A DNA stretch of 64,000 nucleotides, taken from NCBI GenBank assembly GCA_018830105.1, contig JAHJTC010000009.1, positions 1 to 64,000 of the forward strand. The letters run 5' to 3'. The DNA comes from Bacteroidota bacterium (lineage in GTDB: Bacteria; Bacteroidota; Bacteroidia; Bacteroidales; F082). Positions 19,301-29,313 of this stretch are shown in pieces (within the stretch, counting starts at the first letter, position 1; every line of letters begins with the position of its first letter). The notes beneath the pieces are model-generated. The model made no database searches and was not told where the DNA came from. It was given only the letters and a program-made list of their open reading frames with translations. The position numbers were made by a program, and so were the translations under genes.

Positions 19301-20624
19301 GATGAAAATCGTGGATAAAAAAACCGGTGTAATCCTTACTTCTGCCAATATTCCTTATGGCGCTAATCTGTATGTGAAAAATGGCAGTGAAGTGAAGAAA
19401 GGTGATTTTATCAGCGACTGGGATCCATATAACGCGGTGATTCTATCAGAATTTCAAGGAAAAGTAAGCTTCGAAAATATCATCGAAGGCCTTACCTACC
19501 GCATTGAATCTGATGAACAAACTGGCTACAATGAAAAAGTAATTGTAGATAGCCGTCAAAAATCAAAGAACCCGACGATCAAAATTCTTGATAAACACAA
19601 TGAAGTTATCAAGGCCTATGATATTCCTGTTGGCTCCCACATTATTGTTGAAGAGGGAGATACGGTAAAAGCAGGTGGAATGCTTGTAAAGATTCCTCGT
19701 GCCATTGGAAAATCAGGCGATATCACCGGTGGTTTGCCAAGAGTTACGGAGTTGTTCGAGGCTCGTAATCCTTCAGAACCAGCTGTTGTATCAGAAATCG
19801 ATGGCGTGGTTTCGTTCGGAAAAAAACTCAAACGCGGTAACCGTGAAGTAATTGTTACTTCCAAAACCGGTGAAGAGAAAAGCTACCTCATCGCCACATC
19901 CAAACAGATTCTGGCACAGGAAAATGACTTTGTCAAGGCAGGAACACCGCTCTCAGAAGGCGCTATTACGCCGGCAGATATTCTGGCGATCAAAGGCCCC
20001 ATGAAGGTGCAGGAATATATCGTAAACGAAGTGCAGGAGGTTTACAGGCTTCAGGGCGTGAAAATCAACGACAAACACTTTGAAGTGATTGTTCGGCAGA
20101 TGATGCGTAAAGTTGCCGTTGAAGATCCGGGCGATACACGATTCCTCGAAGGAGAGCTGATTAATAAAATCGACTTCCAGGGCGAAAACGATGAAATCTT
20201 TGGTAAAAAAGTGATCGTTGATCCGGGTGATTCAGATAATCTGAAACAAGGACAGATAATCACTGCCAGAAAACTTCGCGATGAGAATTCGTTGCTCAAA
20301 CGTAAAGACAGAAAGTTGGCCGAAGCCAGAGAGGCAAAATCTGCTACAGCATATCAGATTTTGCAAGGTATTACAAGGGCTTCGCTGCAAACCAACAGCT
20401 TTATTTCGGCAGCATCCTTCCAGGAAACTACTAAAGTACTGACACTTGCTTCTATCAATGCCAAATCAGACAGCTTATTAGGTCTGAAAGAGAATGTGAT
20501 TGTTGGTCATAAAATTCCTGCCGGAACAGGCTTGCGCGAATATGAAGATTTAATTGTTGGTTCTCGCACAGAATATGAAGCTGTTATGGAAACTGCTTCG
20601 CGCACGCTAACAGCAAAAAAGTAA
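16332..20624 (+). CDS. rpoC: RNA polymerase beta-prime subunit
   Basis: The 1430-residue subunit carries the catalytic Mg2+ site NADFDGD (residues 471-477). The N-terminal zinc ribbon is intact (Cys65, Cys67, Cys80, Cys83), and so is the second zinc site (CGTLRG ... [11 protein letters not shown]). The bridge-helix and trigger-loop region contains [19 protein letters not shown] and [15 protein letters not shown]. Its length is as in other Bacteroidota. It follows rpoB after a hairpin and ends at a strong terminator. Confidence 0.98.
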   Translation: MAFRKDNASSSFSKITISLSSPEAILGRSSGEVLKPETINYRTYKPERDGLFCERIFGPVKDWECHCGKYKRIRYKGIVCDRCGVEVTEKKVRRERMGHIQLVVPVAHIWYFRSLPNKIGALLGLQTKKLDMIIYYERYVVIQSGIKEQDDIHYMDFLTEEEYLDIIETLPADNQHLPDDDPNKFIAKMGAEAIHDLLARLDLDQMSFDLRHKANNETSQQRKQEALKRLQVYEAFRDARTRIENRPEWMIVKVVPVIPPELRPLVPLDGGRFATSDLNDLYRRVIIRNNRLKRLIEIKAPDVIMRNEKRMLQEAVDSLFDNSRKASAVKTESNRPLKSLSDSLKGKQGRFRQNLLGKRVDYSGRSVIVVGPDLNLNECGIPKDMASELFKPFIIRKMLERGIVKTVKSAKKIVDRKDPVVWDILESILKGHPVMLNRAPTLHRLGIQAFQPKLVEGKAIQLHPLVCTAFNADFDGDQMAVHVPLGNAAVLEAQVLMLASHNILNPANGAPITVPSQDMVLGLYYITKPRKNTEEHPVKGEGKRFYAPEEVIIAYNERKVDLHAIINVKTKVKEKGKLVEKTIETSVGRVLFNEVVPEEFGFVNELLTKKSLRDIIGKMVKDLGTAATALFLDDIKNMGFQMAYRGGLSFNLGNVKIPAMKEELIGQANEEVSEVLANYNMGFITNNERYNQIIDIWTHTNSRLTNTVMKQLTEDDQGFNPVFMMLDSGARGSKEQIRQLSGMRGLMAKPQKSGATGGEIIENPILSNFKEGLSVLEYFISTHGARKGLADTALKTADAGYLTRRLVDVAQDVVITEKDCGTLRGLTISALKKSEEVVETLYDRILGRVALHDLYHPQTGELVILGGEEITEDIAEVIEESPIEQVEIRSVLTCESKRGVCANCYGRNLSSGKLVQKGEAVGVVAAQSIGEPGTQLTLRTFHVGGTASNVAVLSKVEAKFDGILEIDELRSVDFSKDGKDYEIVLGRSAEMKIVDKKTGVILTSANIPYGANLYVKNGSEVKKGDFISDWDPYNAVILSEFQGKVSFENIIEGLTYRIESDEQTGYNEKVIVDSRQKSKNPTIKILDKHNEVIKAYDIPVGSHIIVEEGDTVKAGGMLVKIPRAIGKSGDITGGLPRVTELFEARNPSEPAVVSEIDGVVSFGKKLKRGNREVIVTSKTGEEKSYLIATSKQILAQENDFVKAGTPLSEGAITPADILAIKGPMKVQEYIVNEVQEVYRLQGVKINDKHFEVIVRQMMRKVAVEDPGDTRFLEGELINKIDFQGENDEIFGKKVIVDPGDSDNLKQGQIITARKLRDENSLLKRKDRKLAEAREAKSATAYQILQGITRASLQTNSFISAASFQETTKVLTLASINAKSDSLLGLKENVIVGHKIPAGTGLREYEDLIVGSRTEYEAVMETASRTLTAKK

Positions 20625-20641
20625 ACGCATGTAATAACATC

Positions 20642-20688
20642 AAGCAGTTAAGTTATGTTGATTCATCAACCGACTTAACTGCTTTTTT
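20642..20688 (+). terminator. Intrinsic terminator after rpoC
   Basis: AAGCAGTTAAGT and ACTTAACTGCTT form a 12-bp stem, with an inner GTTGAT/ATCAAC stem, followed by six T. It ends only 15 nt before the DUF3467 gene, so read-through is needed to express that gene unless it has its own promoter. Confidence 0.88.
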
Positions 20689-20702
20689 AATACCTAAACA
20701 AT

Positions 20703-21020
20703 ATGGCTGAAAATAAAAACAAGAATCAAATCAACATTGAACTGAGTGAAGAAGTTGCCGAAGGCATCTACTCCAACCTCGCCATTATAACCCATTCACA
20801 ATCTGAATTTATCATTGATTTTGTGAAACTCATGCCCGGTGTTCAAAAGGCTAAAGTAAAATCCCGTATTATCCTTACACCCGAACATGCGAAACGATTG
20901 TACAAGGCACTGGTTGACAATCTCAAAAAATATGAATCGGTTCATGGCCCAATAAAAGATGCTCCCAGCCATGAAAACATGCCTCCTTTTACCCTCGGAG
21001 GACCTACTGCGGAAGCATAG
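20703..21020 (+). CDS. DUF3467 family protein
   Basis: The 105-residue cytoplasmic protein contains the family core: INIELSEEVAEGIYSNLAII, then SEFIIDFVKLMPG, then ILTPEHAKRLYKALVDNLKKYE. The family is known from sequence only; function is unknown. In Bacteroidota this gene is commonly found just downstream of rpoC, suggesting a link with transcription. That link is inference from position. Confidence 0.85.
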   Translation: MAENKNKNQINIELSEEVAEGIYSNLAIITHSQSEFIIDFVKLMPGVQKAKVKSRIILTPEHAKRLYKALVDNLKKYESVHGPIKDAPSHENMPPFTLGGPTAEA

Positions 21021-21034
21021 CGGAGGCAGATATA

Positions 21035-21081
21035 TAAAAAAAAGGTGAAGCCAAATCGTTGATTCGGCTTCACCTTTTTTT
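21035..21081. terminator. Bidirectional terminator between the DUF3467 gene and tpx
   Basis: GGTGAAGCC (21044-21052) and GGCTTCACC (21066-21074) form the stem, with AATC/GATT pairing inside. It is flanked by A7 and T7, so it serves both converging genes. Confidence 0.9.
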
Positions 21082-21098
21082 ATGCGGTTTACTTTGTG

Positions 21099-21599
21099 CT
21101 ATTTTACAGCATTCAATGCGGCTTCATAATCAGGTTCTTCAACAATTTCAGGAACCTGCTCAGTATAGATTACCTGTCCGGCTTCGTCGAGAACGACAAC
21201 AGCACGTGAATGTAGCCCTGCTAACGGACCATCAACAATAGTAAGGCCGTAGTTTTCGCCAAAACTGCCATCACGAAAATCAGAAGCAGACAGCACATTA
21301 TCGATACCTTCGGTGCTGCAAAAACGGCTGTGCGCAAAAGGCAGATCCTTTGAAACACATACCACAACGGTATTATCCAACCCAGCAGCTTCCTTGTTGA
21401 ATCTTCTTACGGAAGCCGCACAAACATCGGTATCCAGACTTGGGAAGATGTTTAATACCACTTTCTTTCCTTTTAGTGCCTCCTTGTTCAATTCGCTCAG
21501 ATCCGATTTTACCAGTTTAAAGTCAGGCGCCTGAGTTGCAGTTTTAGGTAAATTGCCTTTGGTGTTAATTTGATTTCCTTTTAGTGTAATTGTAGCCAT
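21099..21599 (-). CDS. tpx: Thiol peroxidase (2-Cys peroxiredoxin Tpx)
   Basis: Tpx reduces hydrogen and lipid hydroperoxides using thioredoxin. The 166-residue protein has the peroxidatic Cys60 in FPSLDTDVCAAS and the resolving Cys94 in SRFCSTEG. These positions match E. coli Tpx (61 and 95) within one residue. FRDGSFGENYGL and GPLAGLHSRAVVVLDE are also typical. Single-gene transcript. Confidence 0.95.
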   Translation of the reverse strand: MATITLKGNQINTKGNLPKTATQAPDFKLVKSDLSELNKEALKGKKVVLNIFPSLDTDVCAASVRRFNKEAAGLDNTVVVCVSKDLPFAHSRFCSTEGIDNVLSASDFRDGSFGENYGLTIVDGPLAGLHSRAVVVLDEAGQVIYTEQVPEIVEEPDYEAALNAVK

Positions 21600-21723
21600 A
21601 ATTTATTTTTTAAGTTTGTGTTTAAAACAAGACACTACCCTACATGTTCAATGAAACAAGAAAAACAACAGAATAATATTGAAATGATCGTGTCGCAGAA
21701 TTACAGAAAGTGGAAATAGCAGA

Positions 21724-24132
21724 TTAAAATTTCATATTGAGCGAAAAGATAAAGTTTCGCCCCGGAGCGACCAATCCCGAGCTATAAGGCATATAGCGCT
21801 GATCTGTAATGTTTTCGATGCCTCCGGTAAAGGAAAACACATCGGAAATCTGTTTCATCACTTTGAAATTCAAGGTGTACCATGCCGGAGCATATAAGTT
21901 GCCTTCCCCATCTACAGGATAAAGATAATCCTTCCCTAACTCTGAATCAGGCATAGCGCTAAAAGGCACTTCACTGGCATATTGAGCATATAAATCCAGG
22001 CGCAGGCCTTTATTTTTATAGCTTAGCCGCGTTACACCAAACATGGGTGCGGAATGACGCAGCGGGCTTGTGGAGCCATCGTCAAGTTCCTCTTCACCTT
22101 TTTGCCAGGTAAGGTGACTAAAGAGACTAAAACCATTATCCATCTTCCACTCAGCCGCTAGCTGCAGTCCGTAAACGGTAGCTTTTGCTGCATTTTGAAT
22201 AGCCTGAACCTTACTCAACTCGCCATCATACACAATGCTATCCCGACCATTAAAGGTATAATCTCTACGCACCATAGCCTGATCGAGCAGGGTGTAAAAA
22301 GCAGAAACATCCAACTTGATACGATTGGCAAACACACGTGCCACATCAATCTCAGCATTGTAGGCATATTCAGGTTTCAAATCGGGATTGGGCACAACAA
22401 CAGCGCCCGGTTCAGAATCAAACACCTTACCAATATCATCAATATTAGGCGCTCTAAAACCCGTTGAAAGGCCTGCCCTTAAAATCCATCTGTCGTCAGG
22501 TCGGTAATTTACGCCAAGACTTCCGGTAAGTGCGCCATCTTGGTTTTCAGCGGTTACAAACGGGAATTTGTAAAAAGTCGTATCAAAGGTGGCATTCATC
22601 GAGAAATAATTATACCGCGCTCCGGCCTGTAACATACTTTTTTCAGTAAGCTGATATTGATAAGTCCCAAATAAGGCTGCCGACATCCAGTCGGAGGCCG
22701 GATAGCGTGCAGGGCCATCTGCGGAAATTCCTGTTACAATATCAGTGTCCACACCTTTTGAAACCACATCATTATAAACCAATTCAGCGCCATATAAGAA
22801 CTTTGACCGTTTACTCAGTTCTTTCATCAAATCCACATTCAGCGCATAAGCATGAACTTTTTCAAAACGCTCATAAAGCGTTGTTTTCCCAAAATCACGG
22901 TCGTGCCGGCTTTCTTCAAAAGATTGTGTTGAAAGATTCAGAACCAATTGATCAAAAAGTTTACGCTCCTTCTGATGGGTGACAGTCAACCTGTTCATCA
23001 TCCAATTTTGAGGACCATAATACCACACTGCGCTGCGGGGCAACCCATCGCGATACCGTAACAAACGATCATAGCGACTATAATCCGTTGTGGTTGAATA
23101 AGTGAACCCGTATTCAAAATTCCATTCTTCATTAGGCCGAAAGCTCACTTTTTGCATAAAGCTTCCCATTTGAAACCCAGTAGGCACCTGCAATTGAGCG
23201 TCCTCGTTGCTAATAACGACATCAATGCCGTCAATACGTTTTACATAGGCTTTGCGCAGGTAAAAATCCGGGCCGTTAGTCCCCATGCGCAGGTCGCCAT
23301 ATCGGTTAAAGCTAAATGAAGAGACTGAAGCCCATTTTTTACTGCCAATATTGATGTGTAAATGAGATGAGATTTCGTCATTCACAGAAGAATAACGCGT
23401 GCTTGCTTTTCCACTGGTAATAACTTCTCCATCCTCAGAAAACTTTGGCTTTAAGGTCGTAAAATTCATGACTCCACCAATGGCATCGCTTCCATACATC
23501 ACCGAACCCGGGCCGTATAACACCTCGGCTTTCTCAACGCTATAAGGATCGATTGAAATGATATTCTGAATATTTCCACTACGGAAAATGGCGTTATTCA
23601 TACGCACACCATCAATGCTGATTAGCAGCCTGTTGGTAGCAAAGCCCCTAATCATGGGGCTTCCCCCACCCTGCTGGCTTTTCTGAATAAAAACCTCACC
23701 ACTCGAACCCAGCAAATCGGCCGTGGTTTGCGGATTGCTGATGGCTATCTCCTCCGGACGAATAGTGGTAACCCGACTTGTTAGCTCCCGGCGTGACTGT
23801 GCCCATCGGGTGGCGCTCACAATAACTTCATCGAGCGAGTAATTTGATTCGTGCATAGCAACAACAAAGCTGCTTTGAACTAATTTCTGCCAATCCATCA
23901 CGATGGTCTCATGTCCCAGTCTGCTGAAAATAATGCTATCTGCCTCTTTAAAGGCCGTTAAGTCAGCCACTCCATTGAGGTTGGAGAGGGTAGAAACTGC
24001 CGGAGAAACACTGCTAATGTTAACAAACTCAAGGGGAACATTGCGCTGCCAGTCAACCACCTTCACATTTTGCGCAACACCCGTGAAAAGTTGCATGCAC
24101 AGGACAAGCAGTACTATATATTGCTTAATCAT
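21724..24132 (-). CDS. TonB-dependent receptor, haem/haemoglobin type
   Basis: This 802-residue outer-membrane receptor imports its ligand with TonB energy. The signal peptide covers about 1-20. A carboxypeptidase-regulatory-like domain follows (about 22-100), then a plug with QGGGSPMIRGFATNRLLISIDGVRMNN and EVLYGPGSVMYGSDAIGGVM. A 22-strand barrel ends in FIFSLNMKF. The plug wording (QGGGSPMIRGF, DGVRMNNAIFRSGN) is what I know from haem/haemoglobin/transferrin-type receptors, so haem or a haemoprotein is the best guess. An alternative is a siderophore. It is preceded by an unknown membrane-anchored gene on the same strand. Confidence 0.85.
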   Translation of the reverse strand: MIKQYIVLLVLCMQLFTGVAQNVKVVDWQRNVPLEFVNISSVSPAVSTLSNLNGVADLTAFKEADSIIFSRLGHETIVMDWQKLVQSSFVVAMHESNYSLDEVIVSATRWAQSRRELTSRVTTIRPEEIAISNPQTTADLLGSSGEVFIQKSQQGGGSPMIRGFATNRLLISIDGVRMNNAIFRSGNIQNIISIDPYSVEKAEVLYGPGSVMYGSDAIGGVMNFTTLKPKFSEDGEVITSGKASTRYSSVNDEISSHLHINIGSKKWASVSSFSFNRYGDLRMGTNGPDFYLRKAYVKRIDGIDVVISNEDAQLQVPTGFQMGSFMQKVSFRPNEEWNFEYGFTYSTTTDYSRYDRLLRYRDGLPRSAVWYYGPQNWMMNRLTVTHQKERKLFDQLVLNLSTQSFEESRHDRDFGKTTLYERFEKVHAYALNVDLMKELSKRSKFLYGAELVYNDVVSKGVDTDIVTGISADGPARYPASDWMSAALFGTYQYQLTEKSMLQAGARYNYFSMNATFDTTFYKFPFVTAENQDGALTGSLGVNYRPDDRWILRAGLSTGFRAPNIDDIGKVFDSEPGAVVVPNPDLKPEYAYNAEIDVARVFANRIKLDVSAFYTLLDQAMVRRDYTFNGRDSIVYDGELSKVQAIQNAAKATVYGLQLAAEWKMDNGFSLFSHLTWQKGEEELDDGSTSPLRHSAPMFGVTRLSYKNKGLRLDLYAQYASEVPFSAMPDSELGKDYLYPVDGEGNLYAPAWYTLNFKVMKQISDVFSFTGGIENITDQRYMPYSSGLVAPGRNFIFSLNMKF

Positions 24133-24335
24133 AAAATATTATTTAATTGGTAAACAACTAATTAGTGCTTGTCTTTAAAGTCCGATGGCTTCTTTATACG
24201 CGTCATTCATGTCAGTCATCCCGAATTTTTCGGGACTCCTGACATTCATTCCTTGCATGCCTCGCTCTCATACTTTAAAGCTCAAGCCCAAGACATTATG
24301 GACAGACACTAATTACAGGAACGTTTAAGTTCCAA
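24133..24335. other. Intergenic region with a hairpin element
   Basis: A hairpin lies around 24209-24243: GTCA...CCCGAA, short T loop, TTCGGG...TGAC. I see no terminator T-run and no open frame. It could be a small dispersed palindromic element. Confidence 0.4.
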
Positions 24336-24893
24336 TCAACATCTATAATGAATAAGTAACTGCGGAGGGTGTTCAATCTGATGGCTTTTTAAAAAGGCAT
24401 AAGTGTTCCCAAAATAATGAAATTCGATTTCGGACAAGGGAAGATATCGCGGTAAATCATCGCAATACGCACTACTAATCCAATGCCATACTATAGAATT
24501 CCAGCTCGTGCTTGAATGAACGGTAGCATCCTGATTGAAAGCTTTTGCCAGGGCAATCTTTTGATTCAAAATACTAGTTTCTTTATGGTCAGGATACACC
24601 AGAAACCAAGTTTGGTGTGTTTCGGGAAAAGCGCTTACAATATCATACATCATCCCATCCCAGATAAATTCAGTAGCATGGATGCGGACAAAACGTGAAC
24701 CTCTCCCCTCAAGTTCGTGCTTTGGAATCGCAATGTACTTCAAAGCTTTTCCTGCATGTATTGCGTTCATCTCAATCAAGGCTTCTGCACGCGCTTCAGC
24801 CTGTTCATGCTGCAGTTGCCTCATCAGCTGAAAAGGCAAAATAAGTGAAACAAGCATTAAGAGCCCAAATGGAAGTGATACAAGTTTTGTCAC
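24336..24893 (-). CDS. Membrane-anchored protein of unknown function
   Basis: The 185-residue product has an N-terminal hydrophobic segment (residues 4-22, LVSLPFGLLMLVSLILPF) that could be an uncleaved anchor or a signal peptide. A soluble domain of about 160 residues follows, with several Trp and His residues and no motif I recognise. The segment QLQHEQAEARAEALIEM is helical. It lies upstream of, and on the same strand as, the haem-type receptor, but 200 nt with a hairpin separate them, so co-transcription is uncertain. It is divergent from the lacI-type regulator. Confidence 0.55.
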   Translation of the reverse strand: MTKLVSLPFGLLMLVSLILPFQLMRQLQHEQAEARAEALIEMNAIHAGKALKYIAIPKHELEGRGSRFVRIHATEFIWDGMMYDIVSAFPETHQTWFLVYPDHKETSILNQKIALAKAFNQDATVHSSTSWNSIVWHWISSAYCDDLPRYLPLSEIEFHYFGNTYAFLKSHQIEHPPQLLIHYRC

Positions 24894-25060
24894 GGCGCAA
24901 AAATAACGAGTATTCCTGTTTAATTAATTTTTATTTTTTGGAATTTCAAAAGTATTCATTTTTTACAAGCTTTTGAATTTCGAAGCAACATCTTGCTGGT
25001 TCGTTTGCGTTTTGGTTAGAAAAATATTAAGCTCTTGATAAAAATAATTTGCGTTTTTTA

Positions 25061-25074
25061 CTAAAACGATTTAG
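25061..25074. promoter_or_regulatory. Candidate LacI-family operator
   Basis: CTAAAACGATTTAG is a dyad with the central CG typical of LacI-family sites; a single A/A mismatch breaks full symmetry. It lies 11 nt before the regulator's start codon, a good place for autorepression of the regulator-susCD operon. Confidence 0.45.
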
Positions 25075-25084
25075 TTTTGCTGTA

Positions 25085-26116
25085 ATGAAAGCCGGGAAAA
25101 TAACTTTATCTTCAATCGCAGCTGACTTAAATGTGTCAAAAACACTGGTATCACTCGTGTTGAACGGAAAAGCTGATGCCGCAGCCATCAACAAAGAAAC
25201 GCAGCAGCGTGTCATCGCCAGGGCTAAAGAACTCAACTACAAACCTAATCAGGTGGCTCGTGGATTACGAATGGGCCAAACAAACACTTTAGGCTTGCTT
25301 GTGGCCGATATTTCAAATCCCTTTTATGCACGAATCACCCGAACTATTGAGCATATAGCTGAAGCTGAAGGATATAGCCTGATCGTATGCAGCTCGGACG
25401 AAAGTGAAAACCGCGAAAAACATTTGATTAAAATGTTACTCGAAAGACAGGTTGATGGAATCATCATGACGACTACCATGCAACAGGCAGAGATACTGAA
25501 ACAAATTATTCCTCCGCATTATCCGCTGGTGCTATTTGACCGCTACCTGAATGGATTCGATAGTCACTATGTAGGAGTTGACAATGAACAGGCTACACAA
25601 AATGCAGTAAAATACCTGCTAGATTTGGGACATCGGAATATTGGTTTTTTAACGCTTACTCCCGGTTATATCAGTACCTTACACGACAGACAGCAGGGAT
25701 TTTTAGAGGCCTTTAAAGCATACAACCTTGATATAGATACCAGCCATTTGCTGCAAGTGGATTATGCAAAATTAAAAAATAAGGATTACAACCAAATCAA
25801 ACAATTTCTTGCTGAAACCCCACAAATCACCGCGCTCTTCGCCACCAACAACAATTTGGCATTAGCTTGTCTGAATGCGGCAATGGAATTAGGAAGGCGT
25901 ATTCCCGATGAGCTGTCGCTCATTACTTTCGATGATGTGGAATGCTTTCAATACACAGCACCAGCCATAAGCTGCATTGCCCAGCCACTCGAAAAAATAG
26001 GCGAAGTAGCCGTTAATCTGGTTTTGCAACAAATAAAGAAAGAAAAAACCGAACCAAAAAAAGTCGTTCTCCAAACCAAAATCATTTATAGAGATTCAAC
26101 ATGCTGCAAAAATTAA
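25085..26116 (+). CDS. LacI-family transcriptional regulator
   Basis: The 343-residue protein has a LacI helix-turn-helix (about 5-25, TLSSIAADLNVSKTLVSLVL), the hinge helix (YKPNQVARGLR) and a periplasmic-binding-protein-like sensor domain (about 65-340: NTLGLLVADISNPFYARI, VDGIIMTT, ALFATNNNLA, LITFDDVE). I use the ATG at 25085. A TTG frame start at 25049 would add 12 residues before the normal MKAGKITLSSIA start and would cover the operator-like site. The gene overlaps susC by 16 nt, so regulator and transporter are translated from one mRNA. The effector is likely a sugar or glycan fragment that reaches the cytoplasm. Confidence 0.93.
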   Translation: MKAGKITLSSIAADLNVSKTLVSLVLNGKADAAAINKETQQRVIARAKELNYKPNQVARGLRMGQTNTLGLLVADISNPFYARITRTIEHIAEAEGYSLIVCSSDESENREKHLIKMLLERQVDGIIMTTTMQQAEILKQIIPPHYPLVLFDRYLNGFDSHYVGVDNEQATQNAVKYLLDLGHRNIGFLTLTPGYISTLHDRQQGFLEAFKAYNLDIDTSHLLQVDYAKLKNKDYNQIKQFLAETPQITALFATNNNLALACLNAAMELGRRIPDELSLITFDDVECFQYTAPAISCIAQPLEKIGEVAVNLVLQQIKKEKTEPKKVVLQTKIIYRDSTCCKN

Positions 26117-29100
26117 CATTCGTATTAACTGTCTTGCTAGGTTTTTCTGTTCAGGCTCAGCAAAAGGCTGAAGGAGTTATATTTTCAGCTTCTGACAAAC
26201 AGCCTGTCCCCTTTGTGAATATCGTTAGCCTGGAAAGCGGACAAGGAACCAGCAGCGATTTCAATGGACAGTTTATCCTTGCATTGAAAAAGAACGATAC
26301 CCATCTGATCTTTTCTGCAGTAGGCTTTGAGCAAGATACATTAGCTGTGACGAATGGACTGATGCAGGTATATTTAACCCCCAAAGCAGAAATTCTTGAT
26401 GAGGTTGTAGTTACAGCGCTTGGCATCAAAAGAGAAAAAAAATCACTGGGCTATGCCATGACAGAAGTAAAAAACGAAGACCTCTTAAAGTCGAATGATG
26501 TGAGTGTGATTAATAAACTAAGCGGAAAAGTAGCTGGCTTGCAAATAACTGCAACCAATGGTGGCGCAGGAACATCAAGTCGCATTATCCTTAGAGGAAA
26601 TAATTCCATAACAGGCGATAACCAGGCGCTGATTGTGGTGGATGGTGTGCCGATCAACAATACAACAAACAGTAATTCCGGAGGCGAATGGGGCGGACGT
26701 GACTATGGAAATGGCATTTCAGATATCAATCCCGATGATATTGAAAGTATTTCGGTACTCAAAGGTGCCAGCGCCTCGGCTTTGTATGGTTCGCAGGCAA
26801 TGGATGGCGTTATTTTGATCACTACTAAAAAAGGTCAATCCGGCCGAAAAATGGGACTGCAATTTTCCAGCACTACCTCCATCGACAGGGCTTATATTTT
26901 GTATGATTTGCAAAATACTTACGGAGCCGGACGAAATGGCAAGTTTGAAGGTGCCTGGGATATAAAAGACGACATTCCGGTTTTTAATCCGGGCTATGAT
27001 TTTTCAAAAGGCAGCTGGGGGCCACGGATGGAAGGGCAAGAGATTATTGACTGGGACGGAAAATCAAGAAATTTTTTACCGCAACCTGATAATTACAAAG
27101 ACTATTTCGATGCCGGTATCACTACCAATAACGCTTTGAGTGTTGATGGCGGCAATAAGTATTTTACCTATCGCTTCTCGCTTGCCAATGCACTTACAAA
27201 AGATATCATTCCCGGATTAAGATACAACCGGACTAATGTGGGGGCAAATATTTCAGCAGATATTTTAAAGAATCTAAAAATCAGCACCTACTTCAACTTT
27301 GTCAACAGCAAAGTTGACAACAGGCCAGGCCTGTCTGATGCGCACGACAATCCAAACAGGAATTTCATCCATATGCCCCGGCATATTCCATTGAATTCTC
27401 TGAGCGATTTCTATCAGGATGCGGATGGCAACGAAGTAACCTGGTATCAGAACTGGAGCTGGATGACCAATCCCTACTGGAACATAGCTTATCAAAAGAA
27501 TCAGGACAACAGAAACCGCTACTTTGGTCATGTATCTCTCGAATATGAAGCCAGCAAAAACCTGAAATTCATGGTACGCACTGCACCGGATTATTCCAGT
27601 ACAGATTTTTGGTCGATAGATGCCATGAAAGGGCTCATATACAGCCCCGGACGTTACAGTGAATCCAATAACAAACAGTTGCTAATAAACAGCGATTTTC
27701 TTACGACCTATTCCAATAAATGGAATGAAAACCTGAGCTATACGATCAATCTGGGAGGCAATGCCATGATTTACAAGGCCGAGAATAACACAGCCAATAC
27801 CGAAGGCGGTTTGGTTGAGCCTTATGTCTATAGCCTCGAAAATAGCCTGAATCCAATCTATTCAAGAAAGTATATCCAGGAAGCAGCAAAAAATTCATTG
27901 TATGCCTTTGCAGGCTTTGATTACAAGCGTTTTTTATACTTCGATATTACGGCACGCAACGATTGGTCATCAACGCTGCCGGCGGGGAATAATGGTTTTT
28001 TCTATCCTTCGATAAGTCTTGGTTTTGTATTCTCGGAACTGCTGGATGAAGATCGTTTCGATAAAGAAATATTTAGTTTTGGAAAATTCCGTCTGAGTTA
28101 CGCAGGTGTTGGCAACGATGCCGAACCTTATCAACTGGAAACAACCTACGAGCTTGTAAACAACGAAGGATACGGCGATATGGCTTTTATCGACCGGACT
28201 GTACCTAACCTGGGTTTGCTCCCGGAATTGGTTAACTCCTTTGAAACCGGATTGGAACTTAAATTTTTTATGAATCGTTTGGGTATCGATGCGACCTATT
28301 ACGATTCCCGTTCGCACAATCAAATCACCAATATGCCCGTTTCGGCTGCCTCAGGTTATTATACTGCCATCGTTAATTCCGGAATAATTCAAAACAAAGG
28401 CTGGGAATTTCAGCTGAATGCTTCACCAGTGCGCAACAGCAGATTGCAATGGGATTTAAACATAGCTTATGCAAAAAATTCTTCGGAAATTATAGAACTG
28501 GCACCCAATGTAGAACGGGCAACACTATACGAACACTGGCGTCTCACGGTTGAAGCGCGCCCCGGAAACCCTTATGGTGATATTGTTGGTTACGGCTTTT
28601 TGCGTGATGAAACCGGAAAAGTGATGGTCGATAGCAGAGGGATGATCATCCGGGATGAAACACCCAAAGTACTGGGCAATTTCACCCCCGATTTCAGCCT
28701 CTCGCTCAGCAGCAGCTTTCGCTATAAAAACTGGAGCATGTCGTTTTTAATACACAGCCAATTTGGTGGCGATCTTTTCTCGGGCACCAATATGTATGGC
28801 AATGGCTATGCCGGCAATTTTGAAGAATCGCTCGAAGGACGCGAGGCATGGTATCAATCAGAAACCGAGCGCGAAGAAGCCGGAATTGCACCCGCCGACT
28901 GGACACCTACCGGAGGCTTGTTAATTGAAGGGGTTTACGCACCGGGCACTATCCTCAATGGTGAAGACGTGAGTGGCAAAACCAACGCAACTTTTGTAAA
29001 CCCTTATCTCTATTACCAAAAGGTAAGTTTGTGGCAGGAAGAGATTCATGAGCCATTCATTTATGATGCCAGCTTTGTGAAACTTCGCGAACTGAGTATT

Positions 29101-29310
29101 GGTTATCAGTTACCACAGAATTTTACGAACAGGCTACGCCTTAAAAAGGCTTCGATAGGTATTTTTGCAAATAATATCTGGCTGATCTACAGTAAAGTAC
29201 CAAATATCGATCCGGAGTCGATGCTCACCAATGGCAACGGACAGGGTTATGAGCTTTATGCCTATCCCAATAAGAGAAGTGTAGGATTTTCGCTGACAAT
29301 AAATCTATAG
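26101..29310 (+). CDS. SusC/RagA-family TonB-dependent transporter
   Basis: This 1069-residue outer-membrane transporter imports oligosaccharides, peptides or glycopeptides together with its SusD partner. Signal peptide about 1-19 (ending VQAQ). Carboxypeptidase-regulatory-like domain about 22-100 (FVNIVSLESGQGTSSDFNG). The plug starts at VVVTALGIKREKKSLGYA and includes IILRGNNSITGDNQALIVVDG and VLKGASASALYGSQAMDGVI. The large barrel ends in VGFSLTINL. The SLGYA and LRGNNSITG motifs are SusC hallmarks. Translation is coupled to the regulator (16-nt overlap), and susD starts 3 nt after the stop. Confidence 0.95.
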   Translation: MLQKLTFVLTVLLGFSVQAQQKAEGVIFSASDKQPVPFVNIVSLESGQGTSSDFNGQFILALKKNDTHLIFSAVGFEQDTLAVTNGLMQVYLTPKAEILDEVVVTALGIKREKKSLGYAMTEVKNEDLLKSNDVSVINKLSGKVAGLQITATNGGAGTSSRIILRGNNSITGDNQALIVVDGVPINNTTNSNSGGEWGGRDYGNGISDINPDDIESISVLKGASASALYGSQAMDGVILITTKKGQSGRKMGLQFSSTTSIDRAYILYDLQNTYGAGRNGKFEGAWDIKDDIPVFNPGYDFSKGSWGPRMEGQEIIDWDGKSRNFLPQPDNYKDYFDAGITTNNALSVDGGNKYFTYRFSLANALTKDIIPGLRYNRTNVGANISADILKNLKISTYFNFVNSKVDNRPGLSDAHDNPNRNFIHMPRHIPLNSLSDFYQDADGNEVTWYQNWSWMTNPYWNIAYQKNQDNRNRYFGHVSLEYEASKNLKFMVRTAPDYSSTDFWSIDAMKGLIYSPGRYSESNNKQLLINSDFLTTYSNKWNENLSYTINLGGNAMIYKAENNTANTEGGLVEPYVYSLENSLNPIYSRKYIQEAAKNSLYAFAGFDYKRFLYFDITARNDWSSTLPAGNNGFFYPSISLGFVFSELLDEDRFDKEIFSFGKFRLSYAGVGNDAEPYQLETTYELVNNEGYGDMAFIDRTVPNLGLLPELVNSFETGLELKFFMNRLGIDATYYDSRSHNQITNMPVSAASGYYTAIVNSGIIQNKGWEFQLNASPVRNSRLQWDLNIAYAKNSSEIIELAPNVERATLYEHWRLTVEARPGNPYGDIVGYGFLRDETGKVMVDSRGMIIRDETPKVLGNFTPDFSLSLSSSFRYKNWSMSFLIHSQFGGDLFSGTNMYGNGYAGNFEESLEGREAWYQSETEREEAGIAPADWTPTGGLLIEGVYAPGTILNGEDVSGKTNATFVNPYLYYQKVSLWQEEIHEPFIYDASFVKLRELSIGYQLPQNFTNRLRLKKASIGIFANNIWLIYSKVPNIDPESMLTNGNGQGYELYAYPNKRSVGFSLTINL

Positions 29311-29313
29311 GCC

